DNA of 64,000 nt from Streptomyces flaveolus (lineage in GTDB: Bacteria > Actinomycetota > Actinomycetes > Streptomycetales > Streptomycetaceae). Made by a program: the position numbers and the translations under genes. Positions 39,994 to 50,572 of this stretch are shown here, piece by piece. The notes beneath the pieces are model-generated. The model was given only the letters and a program-made list of their open reading frames with translations. It had not been told where the DNA came from and searched no databases. How positions within the stretch are numbered: the first letter of the stretch is position 1; each line of letters begins with the position of its first letter. Where the stretch lies: assembly GCF_000716535.1 (NCBI RefSeq), contig NZ_JNWV01000036.1, positions 124,001-188,000 of the forward strand, in the 5' to 3' direction.

Positions 39994-41460
39994 TCAGAGC
40001 GCGCCGAAGGCCTCGCAGGCCTTCCGTACACCTTCGCCGTAGGCGGGATCCGCCTTGGTGCAGTTCTCGATGTGCAGCAACACCGTCGCCCTTCGCGCGC
40101 CCTTGATGGCGCGTGCGGTGTTGTCGAACAGAGCCTGCTGCTCTTCCGCGGTCATCAGTCGGAACAGGTCACCGGGCTGGGTGAAGTAGTCGTCGTCGTC
40201 CTCGCGGAAATCGAAGCGATCAGCTGTCGAGCCGATGGCCAGGGCGGGGTCGGCGTAACCCGGCTGCTCGGCCCACCGGCCGAAGTTGTTGGGCTCGACG
40301 CCCGGGACGCTGCCTTGGTTGCCGTCGACGCGCATCGTTCCGTCGCGGTGGTACGTGTTGACCAGTCTGGCACCGCGCGGATAGTTGACCGGGATCTGGT
40401 GGTGGTTGACGCCGAGCCGGTAGCGTGCGGCGTCGCCGTAGGAGAACAGCCGGCCCTGCAGCATCTTGTCCGGGCTGTAGGAGATGCCGGGGACGAGGTT
40501 GGCCGGAGTGAAGGCGGCCTGCTCGACGTCGGCGAAGTAGTTGTCCGGGTTGCGGTTGAGCTCGAACTCCCCGACCTCGATGAGCGGGTAGTCCTTCTTG
40601 CTCCAGACCTTGGTGAGGTCGAAGGGGTGGAATCGGTAGGTCGCCGCGTCGGCCTCGGGCATGACCTGTACGAAGAGGGTCCACTTCGGGAAATCGCCGC
40701 GTTCGATGGCCTCGTACAGGTCGCGCTGGTGCGATTCGCGGTCCTGGGCGATGACGTGCGCCGCCTCCTCGTCCGTCAGGTTCTCGATGCCCTGCTGGGT
40801 ACGGAAGTGGAACTTGACCCAGTGTCGTTCACCGGCGGCGTTGATCAGGCTGAAGGTGTGCGAGCCGAAGCCGTGCATGTGGCGGTAGGACTTGGGGATC
40901 CCACGGTCACTCATGACGATGGTGACCTGGTGCAGCGCCTCGGGGAGGTTGGTCCAGAATCCCCAGTTGTTCTCGGGGTCGCGGAGGTTGGTGCGAGGGT
41001 CCCGCTTGACCGCGCGGTTGAGGTCGGGGAACTTGAGGGGGTCGCGGTGGAAGAAGACCGGTGTGTTGTTGCCGACCACGTCCCAGTTGCCTTCCTCCGT
41101 GTAGAAGCGCACCGCGAAACCGCGGATGTCGCGCTCCGCGTCGGCGGCACCCCGCTCGCCGGCGACGGTGGAGAACCGGGCGAACATCGAGCATTCGTTG
41201 CCGACCTTGCTGAAGATGGCCGCCTTGGTGTAGTGAGAGATGTCGTGCGTGACCCGGAACGTGCCGAACGCTCCGGACCCCTTCGCGTGCATGCGCCGCT
41301 CGGGGATGACCTCGCGGTCGAAGTGGGCGAGCTTCTCGATAAGCCACAGGTCCTGTAGCAGCAGCGGGCCACGGGCGCCGGCGCTCATGCTGTTCTGGTT
41401 GTCCGTGACGGGTGCTCCCGCCGCCGTGGTCAGCGGTTCGGTGTTTTCCTCGAAGGCCAT
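39994..41460 (-). CDS. katA: Monofunctional haem catalase
   Basis: A 488-residue clade-3-size catalase. Landmarks are the N-terminal [34 protein letters not shown] (catalytic His in RMHAKG), the Asn in [13 protein letters not shown] and the proximal haem Tyr region [21 protein letters not shown]. It decomposes H2O2. The ATG at 41460 lies inside the last 31 bp of the upstream Fur-type gene, giving a regulator-catalase pair as in Streptomyces catR-katA. Confidence 0.95.
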   Translation of the reverse strand: MAFEENTEPLTTAAGAPVTDNQNSMSAGARGPLLLQDLWLIEKLAHFDREVIPERRMHAKGSGAFGTFRVTHDISHYTKAAIFSKVGNECSMFARFSTVAGERGAADAERDIRGFAVRFYTEEGNWDVVGNNTPVFFHRDPLKFPDLNRAVKRDPRTNLRDPENNWGFWTNLPEALHQVTIVMSDRGIPKSYRHMHGFGSHTFSLINAAGERHWVKFHFRTQQGIENLTDEEAAHVIAQDRESHQRDLYEAIERGDFPKWTLFVQVMPEADAATYRFHPFDLTKVWSKKDYPLIEVGEFELNRNPDNYFADVEQAAFTPANLVPGISYSPDKMLQGRLFSYGDAARYRLGVNHHQIPVNYPRGARLVNTYHRDGTMRVDGNQGSVPGVEPNNFGRWAEQPGYADPALAIGSTADRFDFREDDDDYFTQPGDLFRLMTAEEQQALFDNTARAIKGARRATVLLHIENCTKADPAYGEGVRKACEAFGAL

Positions 41461-41930
41461 TTCGGCTCCTTGACGGTGGTGGGCGGCGTGTTCGGGTCGC
41501 GTTGTGGCTCGACGGAGTCGGCGCAGGAAAGGCACACGCCCCAGAAGACCACTTCGGCTTCCTGTACGACGAAGCCGTCAGTGGCCGTCGGTGTCAGGCA
41601 GGGCTGTCCTCCAACGGCGCAGTCGGTGTCGGCGACGGCACCACACGTGCGGCACACGACATGGTGGTGGTTGTCACCGGTGCGCAGCTCGAAGAGAGCG
41701 GGTGAACCGGCCGGCTGGAACTTGCGCACGATGCCGACCTCGCTCAGTGCCGCCAGCACGTCATAGACGGCCTGGAGCGACACCGTCCCGATCCCCTTTC
41801 GTACCGATCGAGCGACGAACCCGGCGTCGGAGTGCGGGTGCTGCTCCAGTACCTGGAGCACGGCGGTGCGCTGCGCGGTGACGCGAAGGGATGCGTCCCG
41901 CAGTCGTGCCGCTGGGTCTGTGCCGGCCAT
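41430..41930 (-). CDS. catR: Fur-family peroxide-responsive repressor (CatR/FurA type)
   Basis: A 166-residue Fur-family protein. The winged helix has [48 protein letters not shown]. The regulatory-metal site is in [17 protein letters not shown], and a second CxxC (CLSCAD) provides the structural zinc site. CatR proteins repress katA until peroxide oxidises them. ATG 41930 starts at [10 protein letters not shown]. The 31-bp overlap with katA means that both are on one transcript. Confidence 0.9.
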   Translation of the reverse strand: MAGTDPAARLRDASLRVTAQRTAVLQVLEQHPHSDAGFVARSVRKGIGTVSLQAVYDVLAALSEVGIVRKFQPAGSPALFELRTGDNHHHVVCRTCGAVADTDCAVGGQPCLTPTATDGFVVQEAEVVFWGVCLSCADSVEPQRDPNTPPTTVKEPKWPSRKTPNR

Positions 41931-42114
41931 CCAACACCACCTCACTGCTTCCGTAGCCGGTCCGCCAGGGTGGGCCGAACCGTGGCTCCGGCGCGCTCGG
42001 GCGCTCGCGAGCCGACGGTCTGCGGTCATGCCGACCGGGCGGTGCTCTCGATCGTCTCGACGAGGACGGACCTGCCGAGGTGCTCGTGGAACGCCGACGA
42101 CCATCCGTGTCTTG

Positions 42115-42139
42115 CCAACTTGACTTGTTCAAGTGTTGG
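42115..42139 (-). promoter_or_regulatory. Imperfect palindrome upstream of catR
   Basis: CCAACTTGA and TCAAGTGTTGG flank a 5-bp centre (CTTGT). The arms match apart from a 2-bp insertion. The AT-richer palindrome is a candidate Fur/CatR site, although it is 185 bp upstream of the chosen catR start. Confidence 0.45.
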
Positions 42140-42305
42140 GGTGGTTCCGGCCTTGCGCCCACCGCTTCTACGGACGGCTAGCCCACAGATTCGGACACGC
42201 GTGGTGTTGTCCGCCAAGGTCTCGCACCCACCCGCCAGCCGCTCGGCCGAGCGGGAAACGGCTCGGCGCAGCAGTTCCTGCATTGAACGCGGCCAGGAAG
42301 CTCGA

Positions 42306-42422
42306 CTGGTCCCGCTGTGTGGTCGCGCCGGCCTTGAGCACCGCGTACTCGGCGTAGCCGCCGTCGGTGACGACACCGGTGATCCGCTTGCTCGGGCACA
42401 GGATCTGGTCGCCGCGCACGCA
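42306..42422 (-). pseudogene. Remnant of a zinc-dependent alcohol dehydrogenase
   Basis: The minus frame reads CVRGDQILCPSKRITGVV, then TDGGYAEYAVLKAGATTQ. This matches the region of zinc alcohol dehydrogenases around the structural-zinc lobe and the xxDGGYAEYxxV motif. Neither the N-terminal catalytic-zinc region nor the Rossmann domain is present on either side in frame, so it is an isolated internal fragment. Confidence 0.6.
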
Positions 42423-42760
42423 GTAGAACGAGAAGGCCGCTTGTGCAGCAGGCGCGGCCGGGAGGAGAGGCCGCCTGAAGGGCACGCCGCACGACCGTGC
42501 GAGCGCCGCCACGCCGGAACGACGACCTCACGTCATCGTGGCCCCCGGCGGCCGGCCCCACCATCCGTCATCCGACCGTGGGCTCCGACGGCACCGGTAC
42601 CTAGAGGGCCGTCCGCTACGGAGCACAGTCATTTCACCGATGCCCCTCCCGCGTCCCTCTGCTGCCATGGGGCCAGGAAAGCCGCACACTGCACCCGGCG
42701 CGCCGCTTTGACGGGCAGGTACAGCGTGCCGACCACGCGCGATTCGTACATGGGAAACCG

Positions 42761-43573
42761 ATGACCAAGACCATCTTCGTGACCGCGTCGACCGACCCCC
42801 TCGGCGCCGCCGTCGCCCGCGCGCTGGCCGATGCGGACCACACCGTGTACGTGGGCCACCGGCAGGTCGCGGACGCGAACGACCGGGTCCCGGGCGGCCC
42901 CGACACGGTCATCGGCGTGGACACCCGCGGTCTGCGGACCGTGGCGTACGAGGCGATCGACCAGCGTTCGGTCACCGCCGCCGTGCGCCGCATCGAGGCC
43001 GAGGCCGGGCCGGTCGACGTGGTCGTCCACTCGGGGGCGCCGATCACGCTCGGCCCCACAGAGTCCTTCACGCCCTACCAACTCGGTCAGCTCTACGACG
43101 CCTGCGTACTGTCCGCGCAGCGGATCAACCGGGCCGTACTGCCCCGCATGCGCGAGCGCGGCGACGGGCTGCTGATCTGGACAGATCCGCCCACGCGGCC
43201 GGGCCCGGCGCCCTTCCTGGCGCCCGGGCACGCGCTGCGTGCCGCACTGGGGCAGCTCGCCGAGGCCTACGCCGCCGAGCTGGCTCCCTTCGGCATCGAC
43301 GTCACCATCGTCACCCTCGGCGGGACACCGGCGGAGTTCAGCGGCGCGGCGGAGCCTGTCCGTGCCGCGGACGCCGACACCGCCGCGTTCTACCCGGTGC
43401 CCGCCGGCACGCCGGAGCGCGCCGGCGGGCACCCCGCCTCTTCGGCACCCGCCGTGGAGGAACTCGCGGCGGCCGTGGCCCACCTCGTGGCGGCTCCACG
43501 GGGCACCCGGCCGGTGCGCGTCGCGGTGGGGGACCCCGGCGCACCGGAAGGTGCTGCGGCCGATGGCGGGTGA
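42761..43573 (+). CDS. Atypical short-chain dehydrogenase/reductase-fold protein
   Basis: A 270-residue SDR-fold protein (IFVTASTDPLGAAVARALADADHTVYVGHR, then VDVVVHSGAPITLG). The canonical TGxxxGxG is altered to TASTDPLG. The catalytic Tyr and Lys of YxxxK align with Gly and Arg in APGHALRAALGQLAEAYAAEL, and the catalytic Ser strand reads LLIWTDPP. It therefore probably lacks normal SDR redox activity. It faces the LAL regulator gene, ending 19 bp from it. Its role is unknown; a ligand-binding regulator (NmrA-like behaviour) is one possibility. Confidence 0.82.
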   Translation: MTKTIFVTASTDPLGAAVARALADADHTVYVGHRQVADANDRVPGGPDTVIGVDTRGLRTVAYEAIDQRSVTAAVRRIEAEAGPVDVVVHSGAPITLGPTESFTPYQLGQLYDACVLSAQRINRAVLPRMRERGDGLLIWTDPPTRPGPAPFLAPGHALRAALGQLAEAYAAELAPFGIDVTIVTLGGTPAEFSGAAEPVRAADADTAAFYPVPAGTPERAGGHPASSAPAVEELAAAVAHLVAAPRGTRPVRVAVGDPGAPEGAAADGG

Positions 43574-43592
43574 CGGGGGACCGCTCACCGAG

Positions 43593-46409
43593 TCAGGTGG
43601 CCGACGCCTCCCTGTCCCGGGCCGTCAGCGCGTCCCTGAGCGCTGCACGGGAGGTGATGCCGAGTTTGGGATAGATCTGGTAGAGGTGGGCGCCGACGGT
43701 GCGGTGCGAGATGAAGAGCCGCTCGGCGATCTGCTTGTTCGTCAGGCCCGCCGCGGCGAGCTGAGCGATCTCCCGTTCCTGCGGTGTGAGTTCCTGCCCG
43801 GTGCGGTCGCTGGTGTTCGGCACGCTCCAGCCCGCGGCACGCAGTTCCTTCGCGGCCCGCTCCGCCCACGTCCGGGAACCCAGCTGCTGGAAGGTCCGCA
43901 ACGCGTCGACGAGGGGTCCCTTGGAGTCCGTCGCGGCGCGGGCACGGCGCAGCCGCTCACCCTGGGCCAGACGCACCCGTGCAAGGTCGAACGGCCAGCG
44001 GTCCACGTCCGGCCTGCCCAGTGTCTCCTCGAACAGCCTTGCCGCCTCCTCCTCGTCCTCCGTGGCGAGGGCGGCACAGCCACCGGTCAGCAGGGCGAGC
44101 CGGGGCGAGAACACGTCCAGGCGCGCCTCCCGCAGCGCACGCACATGAAGGGCGGCCTCCACCCGGCGGTTGGTGCGCACCGCGGACTCCACCAGGTCGA
44201 AGGCGAGCCACAGTGCGTGCGGCGCGTACGGCGCCAGGCTGCCCGCGGGGGACACCGCGGTCGCATGCCGGTACGCCTCCTCGAAGTCGCCCTCCGCAAT
44301 GCTCGCCACGGCGTGGACGTGATGGGCGTAGTGGACGGCCGAACGCACCCCCCGCGGGGTCGCCCAGTCCATTATCCGGTCGGCGAGTGCCTGCGCGGTG
44401 CTGGAGTCACCGCGGGACGCGGCCACCATCGCCTTGTTGTAGTGGAAGTACCAGGCGAAGAAGGCGTAGCCGGAGGTCTCGCACAACTCCACGCCCTCCT
44501 CGGTGAGTTCGGCGACCTCGTCCCAGCGGCCCGTGTGGTAGCCGTCGAGGCACAGGTGCATCAGGCCACCCAGATGCCTGCGCATCGGCCCGCCGTCCCG
44601 TCCCTGGCGCACCACGTGCCACGACGGCTCGCGCAGGGCGGAGAGCCGGTCCGGGTAGATCGACGCGGTGCCGATCCGCACGATGCGTGCGGGGTCCGTC
44701 TCCTCCATGACGGTGTCGAGGATCTGGCCGAGCTGCTCCACCGCCCCCGCCCCGGTGCGCGCCGGGTCGGCGAAGGTCTGGTAGGCGACGGAGAGCAGGG
44801 GCGGGGCCTCCGGGCGCATCCGCGAGAGCGCCGTGCGGAAAGGCGGCCACAGCTCCGCCCGGCCACCGAAGAAGCACACCAGCAGCAACAGGTGGAGGGC
44901 GTCGGTGAGCGCGACGTCGTTCGCGTCGTAACGGTGCGTGCCCTCCTCGATAGCGCCGACCAGCAGCCGGTGGGCGGTGGCCACGTCGCCGTCCCGGTTC
45001 AGCAGGAGCTGCACCGCGGCGGCGACCGAGTGCAGCGATCTGGCGTGCCGCGGGTCGGCGCGGCGCGCGTCCTCCAGCATCTCCGAGGCGCTGTGCAACG
45101 CGCCGGTCGCGTCGGTGCCGATGTACGCGGCCTCCGCCAGACGGCGGGCGCGGTCCCGGCCGGCCGGGCTGAGGTCCGCCGCTCGGGTGAGCCGCGCGAT
45201 GGCGGCCACGGCGTCCCCGCGGCTCAGGATGCGGTGGGCGGCCTCTTCCAGCTGGAGAGCGACCTGCTCGTCGGGTTCGAGGGTCGCCTCCCCGAGATGC
45301 CAGGCCTGGCGTTCCGGATCGTTGGTCAGTACCTGGGCGAGCGCGCGGTGGGCGGCGCGGCGCAGGTTGCTGGCGCACGCCTCGACCACGGCCGAGCTGA
45401 TCAACGGGTGGCGGAACACCAGCCGGCGGGTGCGCTCGTCCAGGCGTACGAGCTGGTCCTGCTCGGCGGGGGCGAGGTCCTCCAGACCGGTGTCGCCGTC
45501 CATCTCCCGCCCCGCCGCGTGCAGGACGCCCAGGTCGCCGCTGCCGTCGAGGGTGGCCAGGAGCAGCAGGTGGCGGGTCGCGGTCGGCAGGTCCCGGATG
45601 CGGGAGACGAACAGGGATTGCAGGCGTCCGCTGAGCGGCAGGACCGCGGGCAGGGCCTCGAGTGCCGTGCGCTGGCTGGTCCGCAGCGTGCCGGGCAGCT
45701 CCAGCAGGGCCAGCGGATTGCCCTGCGCGGTGTCCAGGAGGCGCCGGCGTACCTGACGGGCGAGCCGGGGGAAGCGCAGGTCCACCAGGCGGGTGGCCGC
45801 TTCGGGGTCGAGGGGCGGCAGCTCGTAGGTCGGCAGGCCGCCGCTCTCGAAGAAGCCGTCGGCCCCGGTACGCGAGGCGGACAAGAAGCTGACGCGGCTG
45901 CCGGACAGGCGCCGGGCGATGAAGCCGAAGACGGCGGCGCTCGCCCGGTCGATCCAGGGCAGGTCGTCGACGACGAGCAGCACCGGGCTCTCCGTGGCCG
46001 CCTCCTGCAGCAGGGTCAGTGCGGCGTTGGAGACGAGCAGCCGCTCCGGGGGTGAGCCCGCTCCGAAACCCAGTGCGACCTGGATGGCGTCGCGGTGGGT
46101 GGAGCTGAGTCGGTCCAGTCCCTCACGCAGGGGAAGCAGGGCCTGGTTCAGGCCGGAGTAGCTCACGTCCGCCTCGAACTGGACGCCGGCGGCGCGCAGC
46201 ACGCGTGTTCCGTTGTCCGAGGCTGCCTGCGCCGCGGCGTGCAGGACCATGGTCTTGCCCACACCGGGATCACCGGACAGCAGCAGGGCCCGCCCGGTGT
46301 GCGGGCTGGTGAGGAAGGCCGCGATGCGGGCGAGGTCCTGATCGCGCCCCACCAGTGCGTCGGCGCCGTCTCGCAGTGGGTCGGCCAAGCTCACCAGGCA
46401 TCGCTCCAT
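43593..46409 (-). CDS. LAL-type (large ATP-binding LuxR) transcriptional regulator
   Basis: A 938-residue regulator. The N-terminal AAA/NTPase has Walker A LLLSGDPGVGKTMVL and Walker B VLLVVDDLPWIDRAS. The middle is a long Ala/Arg-rich helical (TPR-like) region. The C-terminal 65 residues are the LuxR HTH: LTPQEREIAQLAAAGLTNKQIAERLFISHRTVGAHLYQIYPKLGI. LAL proteins often activate secondary-metabolite or sugar-use genes. ATG 46409 (MERCLVSLADPLRDG) was chosen over longer frames that enter the AT-rich promoter. An inverted repeat lies 65 bp upstream. Convergent with the degenerate SDR gene. Confidence 0.92.
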   Translation of the reverse strand: MERCLVSLADPLRDGADALVGRDQDLARIAAFLTSPHTGRALLLSGDPGVGKTMVLHAAAQAASDNGTRVLRAAGVQFEADVSYSGLNQALLPLREGLDRLSSTHRDAIQVALGFGAGSPPERLLVSNAALTLLQEAATESPVLLVVDDLPWIDRASAAVFGFIARRLSGSRVSFLSASRTGADGFFESGGLPTYELPPLDPEAATRLVDLRFPRLARQVRRRLLDTAQGNPLALLELPGTLRTSQRTALEALPAVLPLSGRLQSLFVSRIRDLPTATRHLLLLATLDGSGDLGVLHAAGREMDGDTGLEDLAPAEQDQLVRLDERTRRLVFRHPLISSAVVEACASNLRRAAHRALAQVLTNDPERQAWHLGEATLEPDEQVALQLEEAAHRILSRGDAVAAIARLTRAADLSPAGRDRARRLAEAAYIGTDATGALHSASEMLEDARRADPRHARSLHSVAAAVQLLLNRDGDVATAHRLLVGAIEEGTHRYDANDVALTDALHLLLLVCFFGGRAELWPPFRTALSRMRPEAPPLLSVAYQTFADPARTGAGAVEQLGQILDTVMEETDPARIVRIGTASIYPDRLSALREPSWHVVRQGRDGGPMRRHLGGLMHLCLDGYHTGRWDEVAELTEEGVELCETSGYAFFAWYFHYNKAMVAASRGDSSTAQALADRIMDWATPRGVRSAVHYAHHVHAVASIAEGDFEEAYRHATAVSPAGSLAPYAPHALWLAFDLVESAVRTNRRVEAALHVRALREARLDVFSPRLALLTGGCAALATEDEEEAARLFEETLGRPDVDRWPFDLARVRLAQGERLRRARAATDSKGPLVDALRTFQQLGSRTWAERAAKELRAAGWSVPNTSDRTGQELTPQEREIAQLAAAGLTNKQIAERLFISHRTVGAHLYQIYPKLGITSRAALRDALTARDREASAT

Positions 46410-46473
46410 TCGGCCGAGGCGCGCGTCATGCGATCGGGCCGGGAACGTCCGCCGCCCGATCGGTCGGCGAGAC

Positions 46474-46488
46474 ACTAACACCTTTAGT
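46474..46488 (-). promoter_or_regulatory. Inverted repeat in the LAL-gene promoter region
   Basis: ACTAA-CACCT-TTAGT lies in the only AT-rich island between the LAL gene and the esterase gene, 65 bp before the LAL start. It may be an operator or part of the promoter. Confidence 0.4.
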
Positions 46489-46600
46489 TGAGCGTTAAAA
46501 GAAACTTCTCGCTGAATGAGAGGCGGCGCCGATCGAAGCCGACCGAAGGCCGAGCGGCCTGCAACCACCCTGCGGATCCCGGATGCGGCCGGGGAGTGCC

Positions 46601-47613
46601 TCAGGCCGCGCCGAGGCGCTCCCTGATCACATCGATGACCTCGGCCTGGACGGCCGGAGCGACCTTGGTGGCCAGCCAGAGCAGATGGAACGCGCCCCGC
46701 TGGCGGCGCACCCGGACATCGACTCCGGCGGCGTGCAGCGCCTGGGCGTACTGTTCGCCCTCGTCCCGCAGCGGTCGAGGCCCGCTGTGATCACGGTGGC
46801 GGCCGGAAGGCCGCTGAGATCCGACGCCAGCGCCGGTGCCGCGCGCGGGTCGGTGCGGTCGGCGGCGTCCGGCACATAGCACTCGGCGTACCAGTCGAGC
46901 AGCTCGGTGGTGAGGAAGTACCCCTGGCCCAGCTCCCGCCGGCTGACGGTGTCGGCCTGCGGCGGGTACAGCGTCAGCGGCGTGATCAGGACTTGGTGGA
47001 CCAGCTCCGGACCGCCCCACGCGCGGCACTGCTGCGCGACCGCCGCGGCCAGCGTGGCACCGGCGCTGTCCCCGCCCACCGCCAACCGTGCCGGATGGAT
47101 GCCGAGGTCCCCGGCGTGCGCGGCGACATGACGGGTAGTGGCCCCCGCGTCGAGCACCGCGGCGGGGAACGGGTTCTCGGGCGCCAGCCGGTAGTCGACA
47201 CTGACGATCACGTGCCGGGTCGCCCCGGCCAGCGCACGGAGGAACCCGCTGTGGCTGTCCGGTCCGCCCTGCACGAAGCCTCCGCCGTGGAAGTACACCA
47301 GCCCCGGGCGCGGCCCATGGGTTCCGGTGGGCCGGTCCTCGACGGGCCGGTACACCGTCAGCGTCAACGGTCCGGCAGGACCGGGGACGACGGCGGACGT
47401 CACCGAGGCGGTGGGCGGGGCGGGCCCGAACAGGGCCGCCAGCGCGGTGTCGGCCCGCGCCTGCCGCACATCGGCGGGGCGCTGTCCGTGCTGCCCGTGG
47501 GCGGCCAGCACCGTCAGCGCCTCCTCGGTCGACGCGGTGTAGTCCTCGACGGACATCTCCACTCCGGCAGGGGGCCTGGCAGGTGTCGTGCCCGGTCCGG
47601 CGATCTCGTTCAT
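46601..47613 (-). pseudogene. HSL-family esterase with a one-base frameshift
   Basis: An alpha/beta-hydrolase of the hormone-sensitive-lipase family: oxyanion motif VYFHGGGFVQGG, VSVDYRLAPENPFPAA and nucleophile elbow VGGDSAGATL. The main frame runs correctly to PAATVITAGLD and then becomes nonsense. The expected continuation (PLRDEGEQYAQALHAAG ... GAFHLLWLATKVAPAVQAEVIDVIRERLG, with the catalytic His in GAFHLL) continues in another frame to the stop at 46601. One missing base near 46774, where GACCCGCTG would be expected and GACCGCTG is seen on the minus strand, explains it. It is either a sequencing error or a recently inactivated gene. ATG at 47613. Confidence 0.85.
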
Positions 47614-47663
47614 GACTGCTCCTGTTCGTGCGGGCCGGCCGACCGACGGTGGCGTCCCGCTCC

Positions 47664-48110
47664 TCACGACACGACGACGACCCTACGCACCCCCCCTTGC
47701 GCCGGGTCCGGGACCGGCCGGCCCCGGTACTGGGACTCATCGGCCCTCGATGTTCCGTCAGTCGACCACGCGGTGCCGGCCCCGGACCCGCTTCCGGGCT
47801 CTCGCCGGTGGCCCGCCGGGCGGGGGAGGAGGTCGAGCCGGCGGTCCGTGCGCGTAAGGGAGAAAAGCCTCCCCCGCGCCGGATCCGCGCGGCGAACCCG
47901 CAAGCGTCCGTGCCGTCCGCTCACACCGGTGTCGAGGCGCAACAGGACGCTGATGACGCGCGCTTCCATGAACGTCACGCCGTCCAGGCCGACGTCCAGT
48001 GGCCACCCCCGTGCGATGTGCCGTCGCAGACTCCCTTCGAGCGGTGGGGCCGGCAGGAGATCGATCTCGCCGGGTACCTCGACGACGAGCGGGCGGTGCG
48101 ACTGGAACAC
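47664..48110 (-). CDS. STAS-domain (anti-sigma-factor antagonist-like) protein
   Basis: A 148-residue protein whose first 95 residues form a STAS domain: PLVVEVPGEIDLLPAPPLEGSLRRHIARG, then VGLDGVTFMEARVISVLLRL and HGRLRVRRADPARGRLFSLTRTDRRLDLL. In active antagonists the loop normally reads DSSG or similar with a phosphorylatable Ser. Here it reads MEARVIS, so phosphorylation control may be altered. The C-terminal 50 residues are unstructured-looking. GTG start at 48110. It is 50 bp upstream of the esterase gene on the same strand and could share its transcript. Moderate certainty, because the tail is unusual. Confidence 0.65.
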   Translation of the reverse strand: MFQSHRPLVVEVPGEIDLLPAPPLEGSLRRHIARGWPLDVGLDGVTFMEARVISVLLRLDTGVSGRHGRLRVRRADPARGRLFSLTRTDRRLDLLPRPAGHRREPGSGSGAGTAWSTDGTSRADESQYRGRPVPDPAQGGVRRVVVVS

Positions 48111-48222
48111 GGTTCTCGTCCGGGCCGGCGGCGGGGCAACGCCACCCCGCCGCGCCCGCCCCCGTACGCGGCATGCGCGGTCGGGGCGCGGGCCTCGCCC
48201 CCGGGCTCGCCAGGCCGCTGCC

Positions 48223-48525
48223 TCAGGCGGTGCGGTCCGTGCGATGCAGCCGGGGCGCGGCGTCCAGCAGGGCGCGTCGTTCCTGCTCGCTCATCCCGCC
48301 CCACACCCCGTGCCGTTCTCCGTGACGCAGGGCGAAGTCCGCGCACACGGCTCGAACGGGGCAGCCGTCACACACCGCCCGGGCCAGCTGGTCGCGGCGT
48401 CGCCTGGCCTCCCCACGGACCCCCAGTGGCGCGTAGAACACCTCGCTGTCCAGGCCGCGGCAGGCCGCGTGCCGCTGCCAGTCCCACACCTCGGCCATGG
48501 GCCGCAGGCGCGTCCGTGCCTCCAT
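48223..48525 (-). CDS. WhiB-like (Wbl) Fe-S regulator
   Basis: A 100-residue Wbl protein. The four Fe-S Cys residues are seen in HAACRGLDSEVFY and CDGCPVRAVCADFAL, followed by the turn motif GVWGGMSEQERRALL. The gene sits in a group with a STAS protein and oxidative-stress-type enzymes. Wbl proteins are redox- or NO-sensitive transcription factors that pair with sigma factors. ATG at 48525 (MEARTRLRPM) is the family-like start. Confidence 0.92.
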   Translation of the reverse strand: MEARTRLRPMAEVWDWQRHAACRGLDSEVFYAPLGVRGEARRRRDQLARAVCDGCPVRAVCADFALRHGERHGVWGGMSEQERRALLDAAPRLHRTDRTA

Positions 48526-48617
48526 GTCTGCCTCTCTGCTCCCGTTCCGGCCGGGCTCCACGTCTCGTCGCCGCGCCGCATCGAGCCGGTGCGGCGCGGC
48601 GCGGGCCGGCGGCCCTC

Positions 48618-49658
<1,041 letters not shown>

Positions 49659-49854
49659 CTACCCCTTCCCGCACATGAGCGTTTCTCACACGGCTGCGCA
49701 CGGCAGGTCCGTCGTACGGCACTCCAACGCGGTGACTCCCCGCCGCACCAGCCCCGGTGGGCCGCCGGAACGACACCGGCAGCCACCTCGGCTTCCGGTT
49801 TCGCTCCCCGTGGAAGTGCGCGAGGGTTGACGGTTGCCTGGCCTTCCTCGTCGA

Positions 49855-49875
49855 GTTACAGTTAAGGGCTGTAAC
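49855..49875 (+). promoter_or_regulatory. GTTACAG-N7-CTGTAAC inverted repeat
   Basis: Perfect 7-bp arms with a 7-bp spacer, about 60 bp upstream of the DsbA-type ATG at 49934. The AT-rich flank TAACACAATTAAC adjoins. The form is typical of TetR/HxlR/MarR-type operators. Confidence 0.55.
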
Positions 49876-49933
49876 ACAATTAACCCCGCGAGGTGCGGAA
49901 GTCCGGCCGGAATGCTCTGAGAGGCGCGCTGTC

Positions 49934-50572
49934 ATGCGGGACTACGACCACGAACCCACGGCGGCACGGAACGCGGTTCCGCACTGGTTCGACCTCCTCT
50001 GTCCGTTCTGCTACGTCGCCCAGCCGAGGAACGAGGTCCTCGAACGACGCGGTCTGGAAGTCGTGCACCTCCCGTTCCAGATCCATCCCGAGATCCCGCC
50101 CGGCGGGATCGAGGCGGGCCCGCGCAACGGGCCGATGTACGAGATGCTCGAAGAGGAGGCCGCCCGGGCCGGGCTGCCGCTGGTCTGGCCCTCCCGGCTT
50201 CCCGGCACCCGGACGGCACTGTCCGCTGTGGAGTGGGTACGGCTGCACCAGCCGGACGCGGCGACCGGCTTCATCAAGCAACTGTTCGCCGCGCACTTCG
50301 CTCTGGGGGAGGACATCGGTGACCCCCGGGTGGTCGACCGCCACGCCGAGGCATCGGGCGTCGACGTGCAAGCCCTGCGTGCAGCCCTCGCGGACGGCAG
50401 CGCCCGATCGGCCCTCGCGCGGGCGGAGGCGCTGGGCAGAGGGGCCGGCGTCCATGCGACTCCCAGTTGGCTCATCGCTGGACGCCTGGTCTCCGGCCTC
50501 CGGCCAGTGTCGGAGTTCGAACGCCTCGCGGACGAGGTACTCGGGCAGGTAGCCGGCAGCACGAGCGGTTGA
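49934..50572 (+). CDS. DsbA/FrnE-family thioredoxin-fold oxidoreductase
   Basis: A 212-residue protein. The thioredoxin-like motif is FDLLCPFCYVAQPRNEVLE (CPFC), followed by a helical insertion and the closing GVHATPSWLIAGRLVSGLRP with the conserved cis-Pro. It resembles FrnE/2-hydroxychromene-2-carboxylate isomerase-like DsbA proteins of actinomycetes, which are cytoplasmic disulphide or GST-like enzymes. The ATG at 49934 is preferred to starts that would run through the operator. Confidence 0.85.
   Translation: MRDYDHEPTAARNAVPHWFDLLCPFCYVAQPRNEVLERRGLEVVHLPFQIHPEIPPGGIEAGPRNGPMYEMLEEEAARAGLPLVWPSRLPGTRTALSAVEWVRLHQPDAATGFIKQLFAAHFALGEDIGDPRVVDRHAEASGVDVQALRAALADGSARSALARAEALGRGAGVHATPSWLIAGRLVSGLRPVSEFERLADEVLGQVAGSTSG

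Larger units (their letters stand above)
41931..42760. other. 830-bp stretch with a catR-upstream palindrome and an alcohol-dehydrogenase remnant
   Basis: Apart from the palindrome at 42115-42139 and the remnant at 42306-42422 I see no gene. The promoters of catR (minus) and of the SDR gene (plus) must lie here. Confidence 0.5.

Noticed and set aside
43239..46055. 938-codon plus-strand open frame opposite the LAL regulator
   Set aside because: Antisense to a protein with Walker and LuxR motifs; composition and lack of domains show that it is a shadow frame.
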